The notes under the pieces were generated by a model. The model ran no database searches. It saw only the letters and a list, made by a program, of their open reading frames with translations, and was not told the DNA's origin. 64,000 nt of DNA from JAQBQH01 sp035607415 (GTDB taxonomy: Bacteria > Myxococcota_A > Polyangia > Palsa-1104). The stretch lies in assembly GCA_035607415.1 (NCBI GenBank), contig DATNAQ010000096.1, positions 170,340 through 234,339 on the forward strand. The letters run 5' to 3'. The position numbers and the translations under genes are program-made. Below, one piece after another: positions 1-8,318 of this stretch; positions within the stretch are counted from its first letter, which is position 1, and the number at the start of each line of letters is the position of its first letter.

Positions 1-393
1 GCCGATGTGTTGCGCCTCAGGCACGACGACGACGAGGCGCTCGCCGACTATCGCCGCGCGATCGCGATCTGGCAGGCCAAGCTGACGGCCGATCACCCGT
101 ACTTCGTGGCCGCGTGGACGGGCATCGGCGAGATCGATCTCGATCGCAAGCAGCCGGCGCGCGCGCTCGTCGCGCTGGACAAGGCGGCCGCGATCGCCGA
201 GAAGCACGCCGACGATCCGCTTCCGCTGGCGGAGGTGCGCTTCGCGCTCGCCCGCGCCGAGTGGGATGGCGGCCGCGATCATGGGCGTGCGCGCGAGCGG
301 GCCGTCGCGGCGCGGGGCGCCTTCGCCGCGGCGCGGAATCAGGGCGAAGAGCTCGCGGCGGTGGACGCGTGGCTCACGACCCATCGGCCGTGA
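1..393 (+). CDS. C-terminal part of a TPR-containing protein (cut by the left edge)
   Basis: The reading frame is open from base 1, so the true start lies outside the window. The visible 130 residues are helical and contain TPR-like pairs (EALADYRRAIAIWQA; ARALVALDKAAAIAEKH). In myxobacteria this kind of tail usually closes a large Ser/Thr protein kinase, where the TPRs bind partner proteins. No catalytic part is visible, so the kinase assignment is only an inference from family habits. It ends at a TGA eight bases before the convergent lipoprotein gene. Confidence 0.7.
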   Translation, partial: ADVLRLRHDDDEALADYRRAIAIWQAKLTADHPYFVAAWTGIGEIDLDRKQPARALVALDKAAAIAEKHADDPLPLAEVRFALARAEWDGGRDHGRARERAVAARGAFAAARNQGEELAAVDAWLTTHRP

Positions 394-400
394 GCCGCGA

Positions 401-2281
401 CTACTGAATCGGCGCGGGCGTGCAGAAGTTGTCGATGCAGGTCTCGTTGGGCATGCACTGCGACAGATCGATCTGCGTGCACGGCGCGCGCTCGACCTTC
501 TCGGTCCACTGCGCGATGTGGTTGCCCGTCGTCATGTCCTGAAAGGGCAGCCAGAAGGCGGGATAGCCGCCGTCGCCGGCGGCGGCGCGATCGGGCGAGA
601 CCGCGACCATCCAGAGCTGCGCGATCTGCATGTCCTGCGTCTTGCCCGCCTGCTGCAGGCGCAGGCCGTAGTCGCGGCGCGACGAGAAGGTGAGCCAGTA
701 GATCGGCTTGCCCTGGAAGGTCTGCGCGAATGGCGCGAACTTGGGCCACGAGTTGCCGGCGGTGACGTTGACCGCGGTGAGATCGACGGGCGCGCCGCCC
801 GCCGTCGGCACGACGAGGATCTTGGCATCGGGCGCGTCGTACGAGTTCATCGCCGAGCGGTTGAACGCGACCCACGCGCCGTCGGGCGAGAGCGACGGAT
901 AGTAATTGTTGCCGCCGCCGGAGACGAGCGTGCTCTCGCCGGAGAACATGGTGCCGCTGACGTTGGTCATCATGAGCGTGCCCATCGAGACGCCGGGCTG
1001 CGCGCCGCACAGGCCGAGCGGACAGGCCGACGACGAGTCGCGCACGAAGACGATCCTGGTGCCGTCGGCGCTCCAGTCGGGCATGGTGGCGTTCATGATG
1101 GCGCCCGCGGCGAGCGACATGCCGTTGCCGGTGTCGATGAGCGCGAGGTTGGCGCCGCTGTTGATGAGCGCCTGCGTGCCGTCGGGCGAGAGCGCCTCGA
1201 AGTTGGAGCCGCTGCCGCCGGGGAAGCCGCCGCCGGGAATGCCGCCGCCGCCGGTGCCGCCCGAGTCGAAGAGCGTGGCGCGCGTGGCGACGTCGAGCGT
1301 GCGCAGCTCGGCGGGACCGGGCACGTTCATGCCGACGGCGATGCGCGCGCCGTTGCGCGACAAGACGTGGCAGCCGACGCAGGTCGAGCCGGCCTTGGCG
1401 GCGGTGTAGAACTGCTCGGCGGTCTGGTTGCGCAGGCCGAAGTCGTAGCGGAGGATCGAGCCCGACGCGGCGGCCCAGTAGTAGAGGCCGCCCTGCAGAT
1501 CGGCGTCGGCGAAGGAGAGCTTCTGCGCCGGCGCGCTGCCGACGGGGCCGCCGTTGCCGGAGCCGTCGGTCGACCGCAGCGAGAGATCGATCGTGGTCCC
1601 GGCCGAGGCGTGGCTGAGGAGCTTCCACGTGTCCTCGTCGGGCAACAGCGCGCAGCCGCCACCGACGGCGTTGCAGGTGGTGTAGATCTTCAGCTCGAGC
1701 GCCGGGCCGACGAAGCCGACCTCGTAGAGTGACGTGCCCGCCGGCGGCGTGAACTGCACCTCGAGCTCGCTCAGGTTCGGCGGGATGAGCGTGCCGTCGG
1801 GCGGATAGACCATCGCCGGCGCGGCGCCCGTCGGTGCGCCGCCGAATTTGCCGGGCGCATCGGGCGGCGCGCCGGGCGCGATCACGATCTTCTTGATGTG
1901 CACGGTGAGCGGCGTGCGGCCGAAGTGATCGCCCTTGGTCGCGCGCACGTTGCTGACGCCGGCGCCCATGCCGCTGGCGCTGAAGGTCGCGCCCGAGAAG
2001 CTGCCGAGCAGCGGATCCTCGACGAGGATCGTGCAGTCGCCGGTGACGTCGTTGCCGCCGGCGTCGTGCACTTTGTAGTCCTGCGACGGCAGCGGCATGC
2101 CGTCGACGATGTCGAGCGTGACGTTCGCCGGCGTGACGACGAGATCTTCGATGCCGTTGTTGCCGCCCGAGCCGCCGCCGCCGGTGCCGCCGTTCCCGCC
2201 GCCGCCGTTGCGTCCGGCGGGCGTGCCGCAGCCGATGACGAGGATCGCGAAACAACAGGAGAGGGTCGACGCGCGCGTCAT
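401..2281 (-). CDS. Lipoprotein with WD40/PD40-type propeller repeats and a CxxCH heme motif
   Basis: 626 residues from the ATG at 2281, chosen because it opens directly into a lipoprotein signal (MTRASTLSCCFAILVIGC). A Gly-rich linker follows the lipidated Cys, then an Ig-like segment (about 45-110). The rest is a propeller with PD40 blades of the form LSPDG (EALSPDGTQALI, DWSADGTRIVFV, SLSPDGAWVAF). In the middle lies CVGCH, the exact c-type cytochrome heme-attachment pattern, just before a blade. The C-terminus is Cys-rich (CTQIDLSQCMPNETCIDNFC). It is probably anchored on the outer membrane and exposed to the periplasm or surface. Substrate and role are unknown. Confidence 0.82.
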   Translation of the reverse strand: MTRASTLSCCFAILVIGCGTPAGRNGGGGNGGTGGGGSGGNNGIEDLVVTPANVTLDIVDGMPLPSQDYKVHDAGGNDVTGDCTILVEDPLLGSFSGATFSASGMGAGVSNVRATKGDHFGRTPLTVHIKKIVIAPGAPPDAPGKFGGAPTGAAPAMVYPPDGTLIPPNLSELEVQFTPPAGTSLYEVGFVGPALELKIYTTCNAVGGGCALLPDEDTWKLLSHASAGTTIDLSLRSTDGSGNGGPVGSAPAQKLSFADADLQGGLYYWAAASGSILRYDFGLRNQTAEQFYTAAKAGSTCVGCHVLSRNGARIAVGMNVPGPAELRTLDVATRATLFDSGGTGGGGIPGGGFPGGSGSNFEALSPDGTQALINSGANLALIDTGNGMSLAAGAIMNATMPDWSADGTRIVFVRDSSSACPLGLCGAQPGVSMGTLMMTNVSGTMFSGESTLVSGGGNNYYPSLSPDGAWVAFNRSAMNSYDAPDAKILVVPTAGGAPVDLTAVNVTAGNSWPKFAPFAQTFQGKPIYWLTFSSRRDYGLRLQQAGKTQDMQIAQLWMVAVSPDRAAAGDGGYPAFWLPFQDMTTGNHIAQWTEKVERAPCTQIDLSQCMPNETCIDNFCTPAPIQ

Positions 2282-2400
2282 GCGGCGTGTGTGACGCGGT
2301 CCTATAGTTGGGGACAAAAGGCATCAGTCGGGTGGCCCGACCAGCAGCGACGGGAAACCGGGAAATTCCGGAAATCGCGAAATCAGCCGTCGGTGCTCGC

Positions 2401-3534
2401 TCAGCGCGCGTAGACGGGCAGGGCGACGCGCACGATGGTGCCGCGCCCGTCGGGCGGCTCGTCGACGGCGATGCTGCCGCCGAAGGAGCTGACGATGCCG
2501 TGGCAGACCGAGAGGCCGAGGCCGGTGCCGCCGCCGATGCCCCTGGTGCTGAAGAACGGATCGAAGATGCGGCCGCGGACGTCGGCGGGGATGCCGATGC
2601 CGGTGTCGCGCACGGTGACGACGACCTGGTCGCCGTCGAGCGTGGCGCGCACGCGCACCTCGTTGTCTTCGGGGGCGCCGGCGACGATCGCCTGCGCCGC
2701 GTTGACCAGGATGTTCACGAACACCTGACACAGGCGTGTGGCGTTGCCGTCGACGGGCGGCAGCGGTGCGTGCTCCTGGATGACGCGGGCGCGCGCCTTG
2801 ACCATGTTGCCGGCCATGCGCTCGGCGGCCTGCAGGACGCCGCCGAGATCGACCGGGCCGCGCTCGACGGAGTCGCCGCGGGCGAACAGGCGCAGGTCGC
2901 GCACGATGAGGCGCACGCGCTCGGCGCCTTCGCGCGCGTCGTCGAGCGCGGCGAGGATCTCGGCGGGCGACATGCGGTTCGCCGGCGGCGGCACGGCGTC
3001 GCCCGGCGGCGCCAGCTCTTCGCGCAAAAGCTCGAGGTTGGCCGTCACGCAGGCGAGCGGATTGTTGATCTCGTGGGCCACGCCCGAGGCCAGCGTGCCG
3101 ACGGCGGCCATGCGATCGGCCATCTGCAGCCGCTCGCGCAGGGCGCGCTCCTCGGTGACGTCGCGCCACGTCGTCAACCAGGCGTCGGCGCCGTTCCAGC
3201 GCAGCGGCCGCGCCGCGCAGGACTCGATGGTGCCGATGCGCCCGTCGGCGCGATCGTAGCGGAACTCGAAGGGCGGACGCGTCTCGCCGCGGTCGGTGGC
3301 GGCCAGCTTCTCGGCGAACGCATCGCGATATTCGGGCCGCGCCAGGTCGACGACGCGGCGCCCGACGAGCGCCGCCGGCTCCACGCCGAACGACGCCGCG
3401 ACGGCGCGATTGACGTAGGCGATGACGTTGCCCTGCCGCACCATGATGCCGACCGGGACTGCGTCGATCACGCTGCGCAGCTCGCGCTCATCGCGGGTCA
3501 TGAGCGGATCGAACGTTATCACAGTGTCGGACAT
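2401..3534 (-). CDS. PAS-domain sensor histidine kinase
   Basis: 377 residues from the ATG at 3534, which lies two bases after the stop of the upstream REC-EAL gene; longer frames run into that gene. No membrane segment is seen, so it is probably cytoplasmic. A PAS domain spans about 15-130. It is followed by a HisKA domain with the phospho-acceptor His at about 154 (GVAHEINNPLACV). The ATPase domain has an N box (VNILVNAAQAI), G1 (DTGIGIPAD) and G2 (GGTGLGLSVCHG). Tight spacing suggests co-transcription with the REC-EAL response regulator, its likely phosphotransfer partner. The signal sensed by PAS cannot be told. Confidence 0.9.
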   Translation of the reverse strand: MSDTVITFDPLMTRDERELRSVIDAVPVGIMVRQGNVIAYVNRAVAASFGVEPAALVGRRVVDLARPEYRDAFAEKLAATDRGETRPPFEFRYDRADGRIGTIESCAARPLRWNGADAWLTTWRDVTEERALRERLQMADRMAAVGTLASGVAHEINNPLACVTANLELLREELAPPGDAVPPPANRMSPAEILAALDDAREGAERVRLIVRDLRLFARGDSVERGPVDLGGVLQAAERMAGNMVKARARVIQEHAPLPPVDGNATRLCQVFVNILVNAAQAIVAGAPEDNEVRVRATLDGDQVVVTVRDTGIGIPADVRGRIFDPFFSTRGIGGGTGLGLSVCHGIVSSFGGSIAVDEPPDGRGTIVRVALPVYAR

Positions 3535-3536
3535 AT

Positions 3537-4658
3537 TCACGGCAGAGTCGGAGCCTTCAGCTCGGGCGCTGGCCGGGCGATCAGATAACCCTGCAGAAGA
3601 TCGAGCCCGATGGTGAGGAGCGCGTCGCGTTCGGCGGGCGTCTCGACGCCCTCGGCGATGATGTCGCTGCCGAGCGCGCGGCACAGCTGCACGGTCGATT
3701 CGACGATCTTCAGCTGCGCGGGCGAGCCGTCGATGCCGCGCACGAGCGACATGTCGAGCTTGACGAACTCCGGCGCCACCCGCGCCAGCGACGTCAGGCC
3801 GGCGTAGCCTTCGCCGAGGTCGTCGATGGCGATGCGATAGCCGAGCGCGCGCAGGCGGCGCAGACGATCGGCGAGATCGGGGATGGCGTCGAGGCCGGCG
3901 CGCTCGGTCACCTCGAGCACGACGCGGCGGGCGTGGCGCGACAGCGGCGCCTCGAGCGCGTAGAGATGCTCGTCGAGAAAATCGATCGGATGCAGGTTCA
4001 CGAACAGGCGCGCCAGCGACGTCGAGGCGGTGACGGCGACGGCGTCGCGGATGCGCCGGCCGAGCTCGGGCAGCCGCTCGAGGCGGCCGGCCATGTCGAT
4101 GAGCGCGCCCGGATGCGGCACCGACGGCTCGCGCGTGCGCACCAGCGCCTCGTAGGCGTAGACCTCGCGGCGGCCGTAGCGGACGATCGGCTGATAGACC
4201 ATGTAGAGCGACTCGAACGCGCGCTCGAGCACGGCGGCGTTGGCCGCGTCGTGATCGGCGCGGCGATCGTGGCGGTCACCGCCGTCGCGATTGCGCGCGC
4301 GGATGGCGTCGCTGGCGGCGCGCATGAGATCGGGCGAGTCGATCGGCTTGACCAGGTAGCGCAGGGCGCCGGCGGCGACCGCGTCGATCGCCGTCTCCAG
4401 CGTCGGCGCGCCGGTCATGAGGATCACCGGCAGGCCGGGATCGCGCGCGCGCAGCGTCGCCAGCACCTCGAGACCGCCGGCGCCGGGGAGCCCGAGATCG
4501 ACGAAGGCGCAGTCGTAGCGCCGCTTGGCGACCATGGTCGCGGCCTCCTGGCCGTCGCTGGCCTGGGCGACGTCGTGACCGGCGCGCGCGAGCACGCGGG
4601 TGAACGCGCGCAAGAGCAGCGGCTCGTCGTCGACCACGAGAATCGTCCCTCGTACCAT
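3537..4658 (-). CDS. Response regulator with EAL domain (c-di-GMP phosphodiesterase)
   Basis: 373 residues. The ATG at 4658 is chosen because it opens the receiver domain at once (MVRGTILVVDDEP) and has a GAGGGA ribosome site upstream. REC spans about 4-120 with acidic pocket DD and phospho-Asp at about 54. The EAL domain (about 150-365) keeps the residues needed for c-di-GMP hydrolysis: YEALVR, VNLHP, LEVTER, IDDLGEGY, FVKLD, IIAEGVET and QGY. It is therefore predicted to be catalytically active. It sits between a PilZ protein and a histidine kinase, so a phosphorylation signal probably controls c-di-GMP breakdown. Confidence 0.92.
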   Translation of the reverse strand: MVRGTILVVDDEPLLLRAFTRVLARAGHDVAQASDGQEAATMVAKRRYDCAFVDLGLPGAGGLEVLATLRARDPGLPVILMTGAPTLETAIDAVAAGALRYLVKPIDSPDLMRAASDAIRARNRDGGDRHDRRADHDAANAAVLERAFESLYMVYQPIVRYGRREVYAYEALVRTREPSVPHPGALIDMAGRLERLPELGRRIRDAVAVTASTSLARLFVNLHPIDFLDEHLYALEAPLSRHARRVVLEVTERAGLDAIPDLADRLRRLRALGYRIAIDDLGEGYAGLTSLARVAPEFVKLDMSLVRGIDGSPAQLKIVESTVQLCRALGSDIIAEGVETPAERDALLTIGLDLLQGYLIARPAPELKAPTLP

Positions 4659-4699
4659 CGGTGGTCCCTCGTTTTTCGGCAGCGGTGTACACGCGGCGC

Positions 4700-5071
4700 T
4701 CATTGCGGCATCTCGGGCTCGGGCTCCCACAGGAGCGGCTCGCGCAGCTCTGCGAAGTGCATGAGCTGGCGCAGCGCCTCCATCGGCAGCGCGTGCCATT
4801 CGATGCCGACGCCGGCGGGCAGCCCGGACGACGCGCGCTCGGGCTCACGCACCCAGCGCACGACGCCGGTCAGCTGCAGACGCGTGGCGTCGGGCAGCGT
4901 GACGACGATGTCGACGGCGGCGCCGATCGGCGGCATGTCGACGATGGCGACGAAGATACCGCCCGCGGACACGTCGTACGACAGCCCGGCGTAGAAGTTG
5001 TCGTCGCTTTCGAGATCGACGGCCGCGTGGAGCGCCCAGCGAGGAAAGATTCGTCGCCCGCGCCCGTTCAT
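4700..5071 (-). CDS. PilZ domain protein (c-di-GMP receptor)
   Basis: 123 residues, a single PilZ domain. Both nucleotide-binding signatures are present: RxxxR (R7, R11 in RIFPR) and DxSxxG (DVSAGG at 33-38), so c-di-GMP binding is expected. The start overlaps the stop of the sigma-factor gene by four bases (ATGA), implying translational coupling. The next gene downstream on the same strand is the EAL phosphodiesterase, 41 bases away. It resembles the short PilZ proteins common in myxobacteria. Confidence 0.9.
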   Translation of the reverse strand: MNGRGRRIFPRWALHAAVDLESDDNFYAGLSYDVSAGGIFVAIVDMPPIGAAVDIVVTLPDATRLQLTGVVRWVREPERASSGLPAGVGIEWHALPMEALRQLMHFAELREPLLWEPEPEMPQ

Positions 5072-5784
5072 GCGGCCACCGCCAGCGGGGCGGCCTCGCT
5101 CTTGCGCGTGCGCGCCGCCGTCTTCGACGTGCGCGGCATCAGCACGATGCCGAACTGCGCGCGCAGCTTGCCGATGGCGGCGGTGACGATCTGGCTGATG
5201 CGCGACTCGGTCACGCCGAGCTCGACGCCGATCGCCTTCATCGGCACGTCGTCGAAGAAGTGACGCGACACGATATGACGCTCGCGCTCGGGCAGCGCCC
5301 CGAGGGCGACGTGCAGCTCCTGGCGCAGCTCTTCTTTTTGCAGCACCTCGCCGGCGTCGGCGGCGGCGGTGTCGACGGCACCGTCGATCTCGTCCTCGCT
5401 GGCGAAGATGCGCGGAGCGGTCGGCTCGTCGCTGGCCTTGGCGCGCTTGCGATCACCGCGCGAGAGCGTGTCGGCGGCGCGCAGCCCGTCGAGGATGGCG
5501 CCGCGGATGCGCATGGCGGCGAAGCCGGCGAAGGGCACGCCGCGGCCGGCATCGAAGCGGGCGCGCGCCTCCACCCATCCGAGGGCGCCGAGCGATACCA
5601 GCTCGTCGCGATCGACGTGGGTCGGCAGGCGGCGCGCGATCGCGGCGGCGATCTGGCGCACCAGCGTCATGCCGGCGGCCGGATCGTTCGGCGAGCAGCG
5701 GTAGACGTCGTTCGCCGGGGTGCGGTCGAGCAGCGCATCGACATCGATCGGCTGGCGGGTCGCGGGCTTCGTCGTCGTCGTCAT
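5068..5784 (-). CDS. FliA/sigma-28-like RNA polymerase sigma factor
   Basis: 238 residues from the ATG at 5784. Region 2 is clear (DELVSLGALGWVEARARFD, then FAGFAAMRIRGAILDGLR), as is region 4 with its helix-turn-helix (LPERERHIVSRHFF ... VTESRISQIVTAAIGKL). The part between them, where sigma region 3 should be, is short, acidic and not recognisable as sigma-3. The family normally drives motility or sporulation genes. Here it leads an operon of PilZ, EAL and histidine kinase genes, so it may link transcription with c-di-GMP signalling. An upstream in-frame start would add 28 residues; no ribosome site favours it strongly. Confidence 0.85.
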   Translation of the reverse strand: MTTTTKPATRQPIDVDALLDRTPANDVYRCSPNDPAAGMTLVRQIAAAIARRLPTHVDRDELVSLGALGWVEARARFDAGRGVPFAGFAAMRIRGAILDGLRAADTLSRGDRKRAKASDEPTAPRIFASEDEIDGAVDTAAADAGEVLQKEELRQELHVALGALPERERHIVSRHFFDDVPMKAIGVELGVTESRISQIVTAAIGKLRAQFGIVLMPRTSKTAARTRKSEAAPLAVAA

Positions 5785-5944
5785 GACCGACAGCACTGCA
5801 GCCGGCTTGCCAAGATTTTTACGTGATGGGGAATACTGAATCCCGGGGTACGAACGTCGCGGCGTCATTCGGTTGACGCTCGGCCCGCCAATTCGCCGGC
5901 GACCGCCATTTTTCCGACGGTATGCGCCGGCCGTTCGGCGCGGC

Positions 5945-6289
5945 TCAGGCGCCCATGGCGGCGCTGCGCCGCTGGCGCGCCTGCTCGGCGTAGAGCGCCT
6001 CGTAGAAGGCGAGCCAGTGGCGGTCGGCGAGCTCGTCGAACACCAGGCGCTCGACGCCGACGCCGCGCCCGCGGGCGGTGGTGCCGACGAAGCGCGCCGC
6101 GACGATCAGCTCGAGCACGCGATCGGGCAGCTGCACGGCGAGCTGCAGCTCCGAGTCGGGCGCGATCGGCTCGTCCGTGCGCACGAACATGCCGTGCGCG
6201 TTGAGATCGACCGCGCGGCACACGATCTCGCGGCCCTCGCGATGCCAGGTGACGTAGAGCTCGAACGGAAGGCGCTCGGTTCTTCTCAT
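5945..6289 (-). CDS. Second PilZ domain protein
   Basis: 114 residues from the ATG at 6289. A GTG at 6322 would add 11 residues and cannot be excluded. A PilZ domain is recognised by RxxxR near the N-terminus (RRTER) and DLNAHG, a DxNxxG version of the second motif in which Asn replaces Ser. c-di-GMP binding is likely but less certain than for the PilZ protein at 4700-5071. It is divergent from the lipoprotein gene at 6400 and separated from the sigma-factor gene by 160 bases, so it may be transcribed on its own. Confidence 0.82.
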   Translation of the reverse strand: MRRTERLPFELYVTWHREGREIVCRAVDLNAHGMFVRTDEPIAPDSELQLAVQLPDRVLELIVAARFVGTTARGRGVGVERLVFDELADRHWLAFYEALYAEQARQRRSAAMGA

Positions 6290-6399
6290 GCGCGCATCGC
6301 TGAGCAAGCGACGTGCCGCCACCTTTGGCTACCTGCGGCGGATTGTCGCGGCTCAAGCGGCGCGCCTTTCGTCCGATGTCACGAGCGGAGGTCACGCTC

Positions 6400-6891
6400 A
6401 TGCGATTTGGCTCGCTCGCGCTCTTCACCCTGGTCGCCGTGTCGGGGTGCGCCGGTACACGCTGGTCGGTGGTCGACACGCATCCGCTCCTCGCCGTCCG
6501 CTTCGCGCCCGCCGAGCTGCACGGCACCGTCGACGCGCTCCTCGTCGAGCACGGCCGCGCGGCGATGGCCGAGGAGCTGCGCGCGCGCGGTTATCAGGTG
6601 CTCGACGCGCCCAGCGCCGGCGTCCCCACGCTCACCATGAAGATCGAGGGCGCGCTCGTGGATGATGCGCAGATGCACGCGCCCGACGACGCGCGCCACA
6701 ATATGTTCAACGACCTGCACTATCGATTTATCGACTACAAGGTCCATATCGACGTCGTCGACGCCGGCGGCAGGATTCTCGTCTGCGGCAGCGCCTCGGC
6801 GCCGCGCGATCCGGAGAACGCGATGAACGAGCTGACTGCGCATTTGGTGCGCGACATTCCGCCGGCGACGCCCCGGCTCGCCGCGCGCTGA
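6400..6891 (+). CDS. Small lipoprotein of unknown function
   Basis: 163 residues. The start at 6400 has a full GGAGGT ribosome site at 6387-6392 and opens a lipoprotein signal (MRFGSLALFTLVAVSGC). The mature part has no domain I recognise; it contains a long amphipathic helix (TVDALLVEHGRAAMAEELRA) and a beta-rich second half, somewhat like small periplasmic domains that pack against envelope proteins. It lies 50 bases before the NtrC-type regulator gene and could share its transcript. Confidence 0.75.
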   Translation: MRFGSLALFTLVAVSGCAGTRWSVVDTHPLLAVRFAPAELHGTVDALLVEHGRAAMAEELRARGYQVLDAPSAGVPTLTMKIEGALVDDAQMHAPDDARHNMFNDLHYRFIDYKVHIDVVDAGGRILVCGSASAPRDPENAMNELTAHLVRDIPPATPRLAAR

Positions 6892-6941
6892 TGCGCGCAT
6901 CGCTTGCGGACGCCTCCGTGAGGTCGTAGCCTAGTTGGGCG

Positions 6942-8318
6942 ATGTCCACTACAGGCGCGACCAAGCGCCGCATCCTCGTCGTCGAAGACGATCCGGACGT
7001 CCGGCGCACGCTCGAGCGCTGCCTGCTTCGCGAAGGCTGTGAAGTTACCGTCGCTGTCGACGGCAAAGAGGCCGAAGAGAAGATCGATCGCGCGCGTCCC
7101 GAGCTGGTCCTCACGGATCTCGAGATGCCGCGCGCAGGCGGACGCGAGGTCGTGGCGCTGGCAGTGCAGCGCCGGGTTCCGGTCGTCGTGCTCACCGGCC
7201 ACGCCACGGTTCAGGCGGCGGTCGAGCTGATGCGCGCGGGTGCGGCAAACTTTCTCACCAAGCCTTTTACGCCAGACACCCTCCGCAGCTTGTTGCATGA
7301 CACGTTCGGCCGCGCTCCGCCCGGCGACGTCGTCGGCAGCGAGGGCTCGTTCCGCGACGTGCTCGACATCGTCGGCGCCGTCGCCGAGACCGACGCGACG
7401 ATCCTCATTACCGGCGAGAGCGGCACCGGCAAGGAGGTCGTGGCGCGCGCCATCCACAAGGCGTCGCGGCGCGCGCGCGGGCCGTTCGTCGCGGTCAACT
7501 GCGGCGCCATCCCCGAGGCGCTGCTCGAGTCGGAGCTGTTCGGCCACGCGCGCGGCGCCTTCACCGGTGCCACCCACGCGCGCGCCGGGCGCTTCCAACT
7601 CGCCGAGGGCGGCACGCTCTTCCTCGACGAGGTCGGCGACATGCCGCTGGCGTTCCAGGTCAAGCTCCTGCGCGTGATGCAGGAGCGTCAGTTCGAAGTG
7701 CTCGGCGAGAGCACCACGCGCGCCACCGACGTGCGCGTCATCGCCGCCACGCACCGCGATCTGTCGGCGATGGTCAAGGCCAACACGTTCCGCGAAGATC
7801 TCTTCTATCGCCTCAACGTCGTCGACGTGAAGCTGCCGTCCTTGCGCGAGCGCACCAACGACATCCCGCTTCTGGCCGAGCACTTCATCGCGGTGTCCAA
7901 CGCGCGTCACGGCACCAACGTCGTCGGCGCGACGCCCGAGGTGCTCGAGGCGCTGCAACGCTACAGCTGGCCGGGCAACGTGCGCGAGCTCGGCAACGTC
8001 ATCGAGCGCATGGTGATCTTCCAGAAGCGCGGGCAGCTCGAGCGCGCCGGCCTGCCGACGGCGATCGTCCACCCCGCGGCGCCGGGCGCGGCTGCTCAGG
8101 CCGATGCGGTGACGCCGACCACGCCGGCGACCGGAACGCAGCTGCCCGCCGCCGGCGTCGATCTGCGCGCGGTGGTGGCGCGGCTCGAGGAGTCGCTGAT
8201 CGATCAGGCGCTCGAGCGCACCGGCGGCAATCGCAACGCCGCGGCGCAGCTGCTCGGCCTCAACCGCACCACGCTCGTCGAGAAGCTGAAGCGGTCGAAG
8301 AGGCCTAGTGAGTCTTGA
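6942..8318 (+). CDS. NtrC-family sigma-54 response regulator
   Basis: 458 residues with complete architecture. REC spans 10-120 (VVEDD, phospho-Asp 59 in LVLTDLEMP, Lys 107). The AAA+ domain has Walker A GESGTGKE at 158-165, the sigma-54 contact loop GAFTGA at 205-210 and Walker B GGTLFLDE at 223-230. A Fis-type HTH at about 415-455 ends in GNRNAAAQLLGLNRTTL. It should activate sigma-54 promoters after phosphorylation. No cognate kinase is adjacent. Its end overlaps the convergent pit gene by 14 bases. Whether it controls the nearby phosphate genes is not shown. Confidence 0.95.
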   Translation: MSTTGATKRRILVVEDDPDVRRTLERCLLREGCEVTVAVDGKEAEEKIDRARPELVLTDLEMPRAGGREVVALAVQRRVPVVVLTGHATVQAAVELMRAGAANFLTKPFTPDTLRSLLHDTFGRAPPGDVVGSEGSFRDVLDIVGAVAETDATILITGESGTGKEVVARAIHKASRRARGPFVAVNCGAIPEALLESELFGHARGAFTGATHARAGRFQLAEGGTLFLDEVGDMPLAFQVKLLRVMQERQFEVLGESTTRATDVRVIAATHRDLSAMVKANTFREDLFYRLNVVDVKLPSLRERTNDIPLLAEHFIAVSNARHGTNVVGATPEVLEALQRYSWPGNVRELGNVIERMVIFQKRGQLERAGLPTAIVHPAAPGAAAQADAVTPTTPATGTQLPAAGVDLRAVVARLEESLIDQALERTGGNRNAAAQLLGLNRTTLVEKLKRSKRPSES

